Part shown: positions 1 to 10,720 of the stretch, in pieces | Position numbering within the stretch: position 1 is the stretch's first letter | Layout: every line of letters starts with the position of its first letter | DNA from: Clarkia xantiana subsp. parviflora | Taxonomy: Eukaryota > Streptophyta > Magnoliopsida > Myrtales > Onagraceae | DNA length: 64,000 nucleotides | Direction: 5' to 3' | Assembly: GCA_036873135.1 (NCBI GenBank) | Contig: JAPTYO010000007.1 | Location: forward strand, 21,682,763-21,746,762 | Made by a program: the position numbers and the translations under genes | The notes under the pieces: generated by a model | What the model saw: the letters and a program-made list of their open reading frames with translations, nothing else | The model's database searches: none | What the model was told of the DNA's origin: nothing

Positions 1-255
1 ATATGAGAGCTTTATTTTTATTTGTATACTTTTCTGTCCCAAACATTAATGATTTTATTCTAAACTAAAAACAAACGAAGTTTACGGAGGATTATTTTCT
101 CTATTTATTATTACAAACAAATAAATAAGAGGATAAATTTTAAAAAATCCAGTTATCTTGCAATTTTTTTTTTGCCATCAATGTAATATTTGTTGGTGAG
201 ACAAATCCTTAATTATCAACTAAATTAGTGGCCAAACAAAATTAAATTAATATTT

Positions 256-481
256 GGGTCTTACTATCATGCTCCAAGAGCACTATATTTTTTATATTCT
301 TTTTTGTATTTTCTATTATCCTAAAGGTGAACCCTAAAGTATGATGCAAATATTAGGTGTGGTTAAAAAAATTTCTATTTTTTCATACTTTTAAAGTGTT
401 ACTTATGTTACAATTAAGTACATACTATTAATAAAAAAATTAAAAATATGGTGCTCTTCGAGCATGGTGGTAGAAAAAACC
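256..481. mobile_element. Short foldback MITE, Mutator-like (9-bp TSD)
   Basis: The two ends are imperfect inverted repeats: the left reads GGGTCTTACTATCATGCTCC and continues AAGAGCAC, and the right end in reverse reads GGTTTTTTCTACCACCATGCTC and then GAAGAGCAC. The element is flanked by TTAATATTT (247-255) and TTAGTATTT (482-490), a 9-bp duplication with one mismatch, which is the size made by Mutator-like transposases. It has no coding capacity. A related interior sequence lies at about 58309-58513. It sits about 0.5 kb upstream of the PEX3 start. Confidence 0.7.
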
Positions 482-490
482 TTAGTATTT

Positions 491-995
491 TTTTGTTTTA
501 TATATTTATTAAATAAAAAAAGAGAGAGAACATATTAATTGCCAGCCCAAGATTAACATCTACGAAGTTTTAAGGCCCATAAGATGACCATTGATGAAAC
601 AGCTTCTTGAAATTTGAGTTGCGTTTCACACAATTCAAACCATGAGGACATAATTAAAATTAAGCCTATCCACTCTTTGTATGATTCATGGCCAAAAAAG
701 AAAAAACTCTTTGTTTGATTGCATCTTCCTTCACTCTGTAATCTGTACATTCAACTCCCAGGTTTTCAGATTCTTCGAGCTTTTTACCTTCCTGCTTGCC
801 CAACTGAATTTAGATGTACATTAACTTCTGCAAGTTAATTCGCCATCTATTTCTCCTCTGGTTTTACTTCGATTCTGCTCATACTCTCCTAATCTCAACT
901 ACTTACGTAAAAAGCTAATCCCCCCCTTCAGAATCTGTAGAGAAGCTTCGATAAAAGAGTACCGATGGATCATTGAGCTTCCTAGCCTGAAGAAG
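491..995 (+). promoter_or_regulatory. PEX3 upstream region and 5' leader
   Basis: No gene is seen here apart from the likely promoter and 5' UTR of PEX3. The stretch 760-990 is pyrimidine-rich (CTTC and TCTCC runs), as is usual for a plant 5' leader. No convincing TATA box was identified. Short open frames on the minus strand here look like chance. Confidence 0.4.
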
Positions 996-3900
996 ATGAT
1001 ATCTTTGAGGTTGGTTTATGTTGAATTTGTGTTTCTGTTATCTGGGTCACTCTTCTTGTCGCTTTGGATTATGATTAGTTTCGGCTCTTTGTAGTGTTCT
1101 TCCACTTGTCGATTTCTCCATACAGATATGTTAGAAATTACTGTTATAACGCTTCTGCTACTTTTGATTATTTGGATCAATTTGCAATTTCTAGATTCAA
1201 GATTGTATCTTGATCTGATATATGTTCTAGTTTGATGACTAACTATTGTAAGCCCATGGTCTGGTTGTTATTTGATTTGGATTTTTGTTCTTAAAGGGGT
1301 TTTTGGAGAAGGAACCGTAGGAGGTTTTTGATCTCTGCTGGCGTTGTGGGCAGTGGATATGTGTTGTATAAACTTTATGATGCTCATAAGAAGAAGCTTG
1401 CTGATCTCGAGAGAGAACAGGCAAAGGATGAGTTCGTCAAGGCCCAGTTAAGAAGTTCACTTTCATCTGCTTTGGTTTTCGTTTCTGGGTTTACTATTTC
1501 GTAAACTTAGTTTCTGACAACATGTTGGTGTTGCCTAATGGTCTTTGTAGTATGAAAGCCAACTTTGAAAACATTCAAAAGATAGCTGGTTCGGCCACAT
1601 TGCGTCATGCAATGCACAATCTAAGCAGTTCTGTAGAAGAAGCTATGGACTTGTCGCAGTTGACTGAACGGTTAATGAAAGGAAAGGGTCAGCCGAACGC
1701 CTTAACCAATTCGGAGAAAATCGCATTGTGGGACCAACTAAAAGTGCTAAGTAAATACTTTTTTTTCCCTGATACTGTCAATTACGAGTTTGTGAAGTCT
1801 TGGGTTATGAATATGTTCTAGTATTTCATTTTGATGGACTGTAATCTTCTTTGTGCAGGTTTTACAAGAATGGTCTTGTCACTGTGGGCAATGACCGTGC
1901 TTAGCTTATACGTACAGGTTCTTGTCAACATCCTAGGACGACATCTCTATTTGGAAACTGCACTAGGATCATTACATGTAATGATCACTTCTACTTCCTT
2001 TTGCTAAAAGAAATATGCGTAGATGGAACATCTTTTAAGTTATTATTTTCATACAATTCATTCCTCCCATATGCGTCTGCAGCTTATAGATGCAATTTCA
2101 TATATTCTTCTCCAGTAAGTACATTTATCATCTAGGACTTAGTTGTTGCTCGAAATAGGCTATATAACCTAAGGAAAAGAGACACCAAAGGTATTCTATG
2201 TGTTTGGTTAACGGCTATTGATCATTGAAACTGAAACTTAGCTGCTGCCCGAGGCTTGTTGAGCATCTGCCGGTTTTTTCTGCCTAAGATGATAAAATAT
2301 CTAGCTAGTTCTTGTAATGCTATTTGGTGGCTACGTTTTGAAGCTATTAGCTATATGAGGACCTAATGAAATATCCTGTTCTTATAAGCAGTTTACTTGA
2401 AAATTTGACACTAGGAAGCATATTGAGTTTAATAAGTAATTTTAAATGCACTTGATAGTTTCAATTGCCTTGTAAAATCAGCAGAGCCGTTTTTCACTTA
2501 GCGAAGATATTTATGGACAGTTGCTATACAGCATGAGCAAACCATGCACTCCTATTGAAATTCTGCTTCTGTTTTTCATTTGTATGAGGTCCTAATAAAT
2601 ATGATCTTACGGGTAGCTAAAAGTGTCGTGTTGCTGGCTTTTTATGTCTAATAAAATGCATGATATTACTCTTCAAAAACTTTAAATATAGCAACACTTC
2701 CTTAATCTATCTATTGATGTGTTTGTTGATACCTTCGTTACTTGATTATGCTAATATTATATTCCTAGGAGGATGCCGATCTCATTGACATAGAAGACCA
2801 AAAGAGGTTTCTTGACAGTGCCGATTATCTTTCCAATCAAGGAATGCCAACCCTGGTATCAAATATGAGTGCAGCAGCAATGGAAGTTCTCAAGGGGTAT
2901 GATCTCTCTCGGATTTGATCATTCTCAATGCATTTTATTCATTATATTATTCATGGTAAAGCCTATGATATTCATATCTTTTGGAAGTTATGGTTAATCA
3001 CATTTAGCAACCTTATGATTCCTTTCAAGGATTGTTTGAGTTTTCCCCTTATTTATTTACGGAGTAAAATAATCTTGCAGAAAGCAGTTGATGGATGCCT
3101 TCAGTAAAACTACATTGCGTGATACAATAGTGCAGATACTAGACACGTTCATGAACAATGGAAGTCCTCATCATTGGGTGGAGTGTTTGATGCCCCGGGA
3201 TGGAGGATCATATAATATGATTTCCAGCTCTATCACTGGTGATGCCATTATTCCTGATGCTACCAAGTTTGACCAACTTATGATGGAGGCACGACATGTC
3301 CTATCAAGGTTTGTTTTGTTTTTCTATGTTTCACCATCTATTGTTAGGAATAGGAGAATGTATTTATTATGTCTCTTTGTTTGATCAAGATAATTAGGAC
3401 AAAAAAAAAATGTGGTTCCATTTGATTGGATTAAGACCAGAGCTGCTGAAGTAAAAATCTGGGTTCCTCTAATATTTGCTTCTGTTAAATGTCAAGAAGT
3501 TGGTTAAGAACCCCGTGGAATTAGAGGGTTTTAGTAGGATATAATCTTTAAATAATGTAGTTTAAGCTCAATACTGTAGTGCATTAGTCCGGACCAAAAT
3601 TATAATGAAGCTTTGGCTTTTGGTGATAAACCGTTTATTTATGTCAAAATCAAATCTTACTCTTAGAGAATGAAGACGAGTAGTAAACTTAAACCATTGG
3701 AAAAGACTCTTTGCTTCTCTTAAGGTGTTATCTTGTATAGCAGAATTGACCCATTTGTTATTGATATCAAATTAGATTATTTCATTTGCTCTTGCTCAGC
3801 TAGTTTTATGTTCACCAGTGCGGATTTTGGAAGCATTGTTGATGTATCACTCACCAAAGTGACAAATGCACTACTTGAGGATTTTGAATTTCAAGAAACA

Positions 3901-4074
3901 GGAAACTCTACAAGTTTGGGGTTACCACTTGCCAAACTACTTTCCCGCGTGGCGCAGATGGATAAATTGTTGCTCAAGGAACCAGACCAGAACCGATTCA
4001 TCCAAGTAATTCGGAACATGCACGAAGTTGAAGTCTTCTTTACTCTTCTATATTCAGATGTTCCCACCTCTTAG
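996..4074 (+). CDS. PEX3: Peroxisome biogenesis protein 3 (peroxin-3)
   Basis: PEX3 is the peroxisomal membrane anchor that docks PEX19 and inserts peroxisomal membrane proteins. Exons read as 996-1009, 1297-1446, 1551-1750, 1859-1977, 2769-2896, 3081-3308 and 3819-4074, all with GT-AG borders, giving 364 aa, the family length as I recall it for Arabidopsis. The N-terminus has a basic cluster (RRNRRR, residues 9-14), then a single hydrophobic segment (FLISAGVVGSGYVLY), the expected membrane anchor and peroxisome targeting signal. Conserved blocks visible are VNILGRHLY, GSPHHW and, near the end, NRFIQVIRN followed by VFFTLLY. The start at 996 was chosen because MISLRGFW continues across intron 1 into the anchor with no earlier in-frame ATG nearby. 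The gene looks intact. No neighbour is functionally related. Confidence 0.96.
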
Positions 4075-4348
4075 AGAACAATCATGGTGCGGTTCTAGTT
4101 TAGCTTAATCCTAAAAAGGAGTCGTGGTAGTGTAACAAGTATGTGATTGCTAAGATTTTACAGAGGGGAAATAATGATTGTTATAATAAGTAAAAAAAAG
4201 ACCGTGTTTTGGAGTAAACTATTCTTTTGTTCCCCCATAATACTTTGTCTTTGTTGATCGTTTGTATGGGTGACATTTTTAGGGATTATGGAATTTGGAG
4301 TAGATTAAGATGTTTCTGCTTATTAAGCCACTGATTTGACTGTTTTAT

Positions 4349-4816
4349 GGGTTAACAACCTATAAAGTGTCTAAAGTTTGACCCATGTGAGGTTTTGGTA
4401 TCTGAAGTTTAAAATGTTGATATTGAATGTCTGAAGTTTCAGTTTTGTTGAAATTTAGTTTTTTATACAAATTTACTGTTAAAATTGACATAATGATGTG
4501 AAATGTCAAAATTGCCCCTTATTCTATTATGTTTACTCCGGTTGGTCACCCTACTCCAGCCGGCCACCACCACCAAAACTCCGGCCACCGCCACTACAAT
4601 TTTGGTGACCGACCATCACCCAGTTATGGGCAATTTTGGAAATTTTTTTTTATTTTGTCATGTGACAAGTACATGACCAAGTTCTAATTTTAACTGCAAA
4701 TTTGGACGGAGACTTCAAATTTCAATAAAAGTGAAACTTCAAACATTCTATATTAATATTTTAAACTTCAGACACTAAAAACATATGAGACAAACCGTTT
4801 ATAAGTACTTAACCTA
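4349..4816. mobile_element. Mutator-like foldback MITE with GC-rich centre
   Basis: Long terminal inverted repeats start GGGTTAACAACC on the left and read AGGTTAAGTACTT inwards from the right. Both arms carry blocks resembling GTCTGAAGTTT and AAATGTTGATATT. The centre is rich in CCGGCCACC, unlike the AT-rich surroundings. Flanks share GTTTTAT (4342-4348 and 4817-4823), probably the core of a decayed 9-bp TSD. It belongs to the same family as the elements at 9696, 45717, 53590, 58599 and 63514. It lies about 275 bp downstream of the PEX3 stop, so it could fall in or near the 3' end of that transcription unit. Confidence 0.7.
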
Positions 4817-4823
4817 GTTTTAT

Positions 4824-5536
4824 CCCCACCCTGCATTTTATTGCCGAGGGCATTCAATTAAAGTTCTATATAATGTGGTATATTCAACAAAATTTGATTA
4901 TGATATTGTACTCTCCATTCATATTTTGGTGAAAATGTACATATATGATATATATAACACTTCAAGTAATTAAGTTTGTACTGGAAGTTAGTATACCAAA
5001 AGTTGTAACTTTCATCAATTTTAACTAGGATAATTATCAAATGCGAGCTGATGTAAACAAATTACTAATTGATTTTTAATATTATTTTTTTCAAGGTTCA
5101 CATTTATACAAATTGTTAGCTACGTAGAATTTCTTTTTTCTGGAGTAATTACCTACATGCGTGTATAAATAGTTAGTTATGTCAGGATTTACATTATTTT
5201 TAGACAAAATCACTCATGTATTGAATACGTAATAAAGAAAATGGTAAGCTATTTATTAGAATTCCCAAACATAGCTAGTAATTTGTTCGAAATTTCAAAT
5301 ATTAGTTCGAGCCCGAAATCCCGAGGTCGCGGCTCAGGCGAGACTTTTCTCCCTATTTATTTTTTTAATATAAATTTATTTTAAATAAAGAAACTCTCAA
5401 CATAAATAAAGAATTAAAATTTTATATTTCAATAATATATTTATACAGTTTGATTGTGAAACCTTATAGGATTGTCATACATGCATTTCTATTTTTATAT
5501 TTTATTTTATTATATAAATATAAAATATCATACCAT

Positions 5537-5567
<31 letters not shown>

Positions 5568-5793
5568 TAAAATAGAAAAAACTTAATACGACTAATTATA
5601 TAAATATATATAATTTGTTTAAGTTAATGATTAAAATAGATAAATTTTTAATATTATATATATAAAAATATTCAAATAACTTTATCTCTTGATTCCAATT
5701 TCAACAATTATATTTTTATTTTTTTAACGCTAAACTTAATGTATTCGATTTTTTTAACCGCGCAGCAGACAGTGTTACCTCTAGATTTTTATA
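4824..5793. other. AT-rich intergenic stretch, no gene seen
   Basis: Nothing codes convincingly here. It contains an A-run followed by a (TA)n tract at about 5537-5570 and scattered AT-rich low-complexity sequence. A short GC-richer patch at 5315-5345 resembles decayed transposon sequence but could not be assigned. Confidence 0.5.
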
Positions 5794-5802
5794 ATGCTTA
5801 AA

Positions 5803-6275
5803 GGGAAAAGTATGTAAAACATGCAACATGTTTGAAAAAAATGGTTTTATGGACCAATTTTTTTAAAAAAAATATACAACAAGCTCGCAAAAGATGTTAA
5901 AATGATATACCGTCCACTTGTTATCAATAGTCTCATTAAGTGACACGTGCGAAACACATTTTTAGAAAAAAAATAATAATTAAAATAAGAAATTAATTTA
6001 TACATAGCGATGATTATTAATGGGTGGATGTAGATAATAATAATTATTATTATTATTATTTTTTAAAAACGTGATCTGCACGTGTCCACTTAATGAGACT
6101 AGTGACAACAAGTGGACGATAGTCATTTTACCATCTTTTGTAAGCTTGTTGTACATTTAAAAAAAATAAATTGGTCCATAAAACCATTTTTTCAAACATG
6201 TTATACGTTTTAAAACATATTGTTTCATAAAACCATATTTTTCAAACACGTTCCATATTTTACGTACTTTTTCCG
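5803..6275. mobile_element. Mutator-like MITE with perfect 9-bp TSD
   Basis: The element is flanked by perfect copies of ATGCTTAAA (5794-5802 and 6276-6284). The arms are long inverted repeats: the left begins GGGAAAAGTATGTAAAAC and the right in reverse begins CGGAAAAAGTACGTAAAA. A block containing TGGTTTTATGGACCAATTT and another containing CACTTAATGAGAC are shared in opposite orientation. The right arm has an extra partial repeat of about 50 bp (ATAAAACCAT motif twice). No coding capacity. Confidence 0.88.
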
Positions 6276-6630
6276 ATGCTTAAATTATAAACTTGTCAGG
6301 GTCAGGGAGATTCGTACGGCTTCAACACCAACAAAAAGATTCTCGAGCGTTAATATTTAAAATCATAATACTTTATTTTGGTATAAAAAACATTATCTGA
6401 TCTAAAATATTTGGGACAATGTCCCCTTTATTTCTAATAATTTTTTATTATATATATTTAGTTAAAATCAAGTAACATAGTTGCCCTTAATTTTATAAGT
6501 AACTTATATAAGCTACTAACATTTTTTTTTATCAAAAGTGAATAAATTGGAAGAAAAACTCGTTGAGATATAAAACTATATCACATTTGATCATATCTAT
6601 TTTCTTTTGAAATCAACTTTGATTTTTCTA

Positions 6631-6735
6631 GCAGTTGAAAGTGTGGAGAGATTATTTTCAGATATAAATTATGTCAATAATAAACTGCGGAATAGTATAA
6701 CTTACCGACTTCTAAACGATAATTCACTCCCGTAA
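6631..6735 (+). pseudogene. hAT transposase C-terminal (dimerisation) remnant
   Basis: An open stretch of 34 codons ending in TAA reads AVESVERLFSDINYVNNKLR and then NSITYRLLNDNSLP. This matches the conserved C-terminal dimerisation region of plant hAT transposases of the TTF-type/DUF4371 group (pattern S-x-ERLFS-x-(M/I)N-x-V-x-NKLRN). The rest of the transposase is absent on both sides, so this is a fossil fragment. No TIR or TSD could be tied to it. Confidence 0.65.
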
Positions 6736-7420
6736 ATGTGAGTATATCTTTATATGTTACTAACGAAAAATGCTAGTATCTTCTCACACTACACGAATAC
6801 GCACAAAAAAAAAAAAAAACGTTCGTGCAAGCATATAGCAGAATGATAATACGATAGCAGAACACGATTAGAAAGAAATAATTTGTGTGTCGTGTCCATG
6901 GTTATATATCACGACATGTACGATAGCACAATAAATTTGTGCTACTACGTCTAATTCTTAAATACTTTTATAAACAAATCTTATTAAGTAGATTTTAAAA
7001 CTCTAATTAGTCATTGAATATTTAGAGTTTGTTAATATATTACGAACTTATGAATAATGTTATATTAATTTATAGTTTTGTAACTATATGTAGTTCATTA
7101 TTATAATTTTGTATAAATATCTTGTATAGAGATATATAGTTGAATAACTTAACACAACACCATAGTACGTCACTAACACATAAAAAAAATTATGTATTAT
7201 ATTCGTGTTTATAAAATATGACACGATAAGTTTACCGTATGTGTTTCTGTTTAATAAGTTTACACGATGACATAATAAGACGATCAGATTTTTTACTGTA
7301 AGAGAAATTTCCGTAATTTTTCTTTTTATTCTGAATAAGCCACTGCGATCGATAAGTGATTAAAAATGACAAGGATCATATTATTTTTTTCAAATATAAA
7401 TTAGTGGAAACTTCTTCAAA
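6736..7420. other. AT-rich intergenic stretch, no gene seen
   Basis: No coding or structured element was recognised. The sequence is AT-rich with an A-run near 6805-6820. It includes the likely 3' flank of the DUF538 gene on the minus strand. Confidence 0.4.
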
Positions 7421-7516
7421 TTATTGAGATCTCATTCATGGAAATCTAATGTATCGTCGTACATTGTGAGGAAACTAAGAAAAAACATTAATCAACTGAA
7501 AAGAAGTGATGCCGTG

Positions 7517-7966
7517 TTACACCTCTTTGACTTGTTCATCGGCGGCGATCTGAAACGCCGACACCGGCAGCGAGCGGGACACGCCTATGGCAGTCTTAAA
7601 CTTGATGTTCCCTGTGGGAGGGTCTTCGACGGAGATCTCATCCAGCTTCACCCAAAGGACAAGCTCCTTGGACTTGACGCCGTTGAGCTTCTTAACCCTG
7701 TTCTTCTCCATAACGCCGGTGACCTCGGTTGCGTACGAAACAAGCTTTCCGACCTGCTCGAACCGGTGCTTGGTCTCCGCCTTCTGGATCATCCACACGA
7801 ACCCCGTCTCCCTGTCGTGGCCGCACTCGATGATGTCTTTCAGGGGGAGGAGGCCGTCGGGGAGGCCCATCTCCGTCAGCAGGGCCCTCGACTTTTCGCT
7901 GCTGATTTCGTGGCCGTAGTACACATCCGCCTTGGCCTTTATCTCGTCGGAGATCACAACAGACAT
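7517..7966 (-). CDS. DUF538 family protein
   Basis: A single intact exon encodes 149 aa, a typical size for intronless plant DUF538 proteins. Family hallmarks are readable: KAxVYYGHEI near residues 11-20, the block SEKSRALLTEMGLPDGLLPL, then ECGHDRETGFVW and a C-terminal segment containing GNIKFKTAIGVSRSLPVSAF. The molecular function of the family is not established; members are often stress-responsive and have been compared with bactericidal/permeability-increasing protein folds, so no reaction is assigned. The start is the only ATG giving the conserved N-terminus and follows a (GAA)-rich leader. Codon third positions are GC-rich (many CTC, GCC and GTC on the coding strand) compared with the AT-rich flanks. 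Open frames on the plus strand over this region are shadows. Confidence 0.95.
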   Translation of the reverse strand: MSVVISDEIKAKADVYYGHEISSEKSRALLTEMGLPDGLLPLKDIIECGHDRETGFVWMIQKAETKHRFEQVGKLVSYATEVTGVMEKNRVKKLNGVKSKELVLWVKLDEISVEDPPTGNIKFKTAIGVSRSLPVSAFQIAADEQVKEV

Positions 7967-8054
7967 CTTTCTTCTTCTTCTTCTACTTCACAGGAGGAGT
8001 ATCGGTGAAAGTGAGAGTGGAGAATCGATGATATTTGCGTGAGGGTGTCTGTTA

Positions 8055-8062
8055 TTTTATAT
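8055..8062 (-). promoter_or_regulatory. TATA box of the DUF538 gene
   Basis: On the minus strand this reads ATATAAAA, 88 nt upstream of the ATG at 7966. A start of transcription about 30 nt downstream would give a short leader rich in GAAGAA, as seen at 7967-7990. Placement is by consensus only. Confidence 0.6.
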
Positions 8063-8069
8063 GTGGTGG

Positions 8070-9048
8070 TTTTCATATTTGCCACTTTTCATTTTAACAA
8101 TTACTAAATTACCATTTTCTTTTCTTATAATGTAAGTCTGTCTTCTCACTTTCAGTTCCTGCTGCGATGCGCCTAACATTCCCGCCCGCCCAAGCTTCTC
8201 AGATTTTGTACTAGTCTCGAAAATGATGGTGATTGAGCAAATGTTACTTAGTTAAGCGGCTTACACATAATTTTATTATTTTACTTAATTAAACAACACT
8301 TCTTCAATCGTCATTACTTTCGAAATTGAACTGGAAATATTAAGTTTTTTATATTGTTAAATTGAATAGATGGGTGAATATTGAATAAGAATTAACAATA
8401 GGATGGATATTTAGGGATATAATAGAATGATTGGTTAAGAATGAACAATCAAATATTTTTTTGACCAATATTGGATTATATATATATATATAATGATAAT
8501 GGTTATAACTATGTGTATAAACTTAATACCATAACTATAATCATGAGCATTATAAGTATATATAAAGTTCATCACTATAACCGCACCACACCATAATAAT
8601 ACCATTAACCTTAATGAGATCATATTGATAACCACGTGATGTAATTTATTTATATAATTATCTCCGTGTCTAGATTCTCTTGGACGAAGAAAATTAATGA
8701 GTTGGTCGGGTCGGGGGTTTGTCGCATCACGTGATTTCCCAGACTTCAAGTCATTGGGTTGAACAATTGTTTAGGGTTTTACAGTTAAATATAATTTGAG
8801 TAGAGTAGACAGCTTGTTGGTTATGTTAATTTGGTTGGGTTATTAGTTTGGTAAAACTGTTCATTTAACTGTGTTTTAGAATTTATGATTTATATATATA
8901 AGCTTGGGATATTCAGACTTTTACCTAAAAAATCCAAAGTTGAGCCCAACTTTGGAGGTAATGCGCCGCTCATCCGGGCTCAAACACGATTTATGGATGG
9001 ACTCAATATGGGTTCTTCAAAATCTCAAGCTCATTGGGGTTTATGATT
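8070..9048. other. Intergenic stretch, no gene seen
   Basis: No coding region is supported. The region has a short (TA)n tract at about 8476-8492 and otherwise mixed AT-rich sequence. The 104-codon minus-strand open frame in this stretch is low-complexity (runs of I and Y) and has no recognisable domain. Confidence 0.4.
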
Positions 9049-9477
9049 ATCCCTACTAGGGCTGGGCATGGTTCGGTTCCTGGCCGAACCGGTTCAGAAC
9101 CGAACCGGAACCAGATTTTAGGTTCATTTGGTTTTCTGTACCAGATAAGAACCGAACCAGATTTTAGGTCCTAGAACCGAACCATAGGAGAACCGGTTTT
9201 GAACCGGTTCGAACCGGTTTTGAACCTTTTTTCATTTTTTTTACTAAAATTCAAAATATACACCTTTTTTTTTTTACTAAAATTCAAAATATACGGCCAA
9301 TATAGAACTATTCCTAAGTTAAATTTCGAGTTCAAAACTAAACTCGATTGAATGTAGAACTGATATGAGCTAACATAGTATATAATAACTATATATAAGT
9401 AAACAAATCTGCTACGACCACCTATATACCCAATATGAACCAAACCCAAATAGTGAAGGATCTACCCTATGGGTGTA

Positions 9478-10460
9478 AACGATTCGAGCTACTCGTGAGC
9501 TTCTCGAGATCGATTTGGTCGATTTTCAAATTCGACTCGCTAAATTTCGAGTCGAGTTGAACTTTTTTTGATACCGAGTCGAGTTCGAGTTCACTTGTAC
9601 TCGACTCGAGAGGCTCGCGAGCCTAATCGAGCTTTTTTGTTTTGCATATTCGAGTCGAGTTCGAGTTTGAGTTTTTCGAGTTTTACGTAATAATAGGGTT
9701 AATAACTAAAAAACTGTCCAAGGTTTACCCTATGTTAAAATTAGGTGTCTGAAGTTTGAAATGTTAAAATGGACTGTCCCAAGTTTCATTTTTGTTGAAA
9801 TTTGGTGTCTCGGTGTGATTACTTTAGAGAGGTCAATTCCGACGAAACCGTCTATCAAATTCGAGCTCTCATACACACTCCCTACTCGTCATCTTGCCGG
9901 GACCGTCACCTAAAAAGTTGGTCACATCCGGGCAAGTAAATCTCGCTCTATTGTCCTTGGAAAATGGCTCTACACCACTCTTCTAGAAACTTTTTTTTTA
10001 ATGTTCAATTTTTAGGTGAAATTTGACGATTTTGTGAAAAGTAAAGAGTGATGGATTATGAGTGAGTTGGTGTGTTGATGAAAATGATGGAATGAAGATG
10101 AAAAGACGCACAAAGACACCAAATTTCAACAAAAATGAAACTTGGGACAGTCCATTTTAACATTTCAAACTTCAAACACCTAATTTTAACATAGGGTAAA
10201 CCTTGAACAGTTTTTTAGTTATTAACCCGTAATAATATTATATATGTATATATTGAGTCGAGGAAGAGTTCAACCTCGAGCTAAGATGCACCATTTATTA
10301 TTTAATTGAATTTTTAACCTTATCGAGCCGAACTCGAACATGTCAAGTATGGCACCGAGTCGAGCTCGAGCTTGAAAAATTAAGGCTCGGTCGAGTTCGA
10401 GCTCGAGTAAACTGAGTCGAGTCGAGCTTGCCGGATACTCGGCTTGTTTATAGCCCTTTA
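9478..10460. mobile_element. hAT element (middle level of the nest)
   Basis: Perfect 8-bp TSDs ATCTACCC at 9470-9477 and 10461-10468 bound an element whose ends are TATGGGTGTAAACGA and, in reverse, TAAAGGGCTATAAACAAG. The arms carry inverted runs of GAGTCGAGTTCGAG-type sequence. It sits inside the hAT element 9057-10701 and is itself split by 9696-10228. Confidence 0.88.
9696..10228. mobile_element. Mutator-like MITE (innermost level of the nest)
   Basis: Perfect 9-bp TSDs GTAATAATA (9687-9695 and 10229-10237) flank a 533-bp element. The TIRs are about 125 bp and nearly identical: both begin GGGTTAATAACTAAAAAACT and run through AGGTTTACCCTATGTT and the block containing GGTGTCTGAAGTTTGAAATG. 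It is the best-preserved member of the GGGTTAA family in this window. The near-identity of the arms says it is the most recent of the three insertions. Confidence 0.92.
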
Positions 10461-10720
10461 ATCTACCCAAAAAAAAGATGCAAAAGTGTGTTACTATTTA
10501 ACAATTTAGGCTTTATGTAATAAAAGTGGTTCTGAAAAACTGGTTGAAAACCGGTTCGGAACCTGTTTTGAACCAGTTGAAAACCGCTCCATATATTCCT
10601 TATCAAAACCGAACCATTTAAGAACCGGTTCAGTCAGAACCGGTTTGTATTGGTTTGGTTCCGGTTCGGTTCGCCCGAACCGGTTTTTATGCCCAGCCCT
10701 AATCCCTACCCACTCTACCG

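Larger units (their letters stand above)
9057..10701. mobile_element. hAT element (outermost of a three-level nest)
   Basis: The ends are TAGGGCTGGGCAT and its exact reverse complement ATGCCCAGCCCTA, continuing inwards as inverted repeats of GGTTCGGTTC / GAACCGG-type sequence. Perfect 8-bp TSDs ATCCCTAC lie at 9049-9056 and 10702-10709, diagnostic of hAT insertion. It has no transposase of its own, and about 990 bp of its length is a second element inserted at 9478-10460. Confidence 0.92.

Noticed and set aside
7424..8008. Plus-strand open frames of 194 and 110 codons.
   Set aside because: They are antisense shadows of the GC-rich DUF538 coding exon and have no domain.
9171..9449. 92-codon minus-strand frame in the hAT nest.
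   Set aside because: It lies in the repeated GGTTCGAACCGG arm of a MITE and has no domain.
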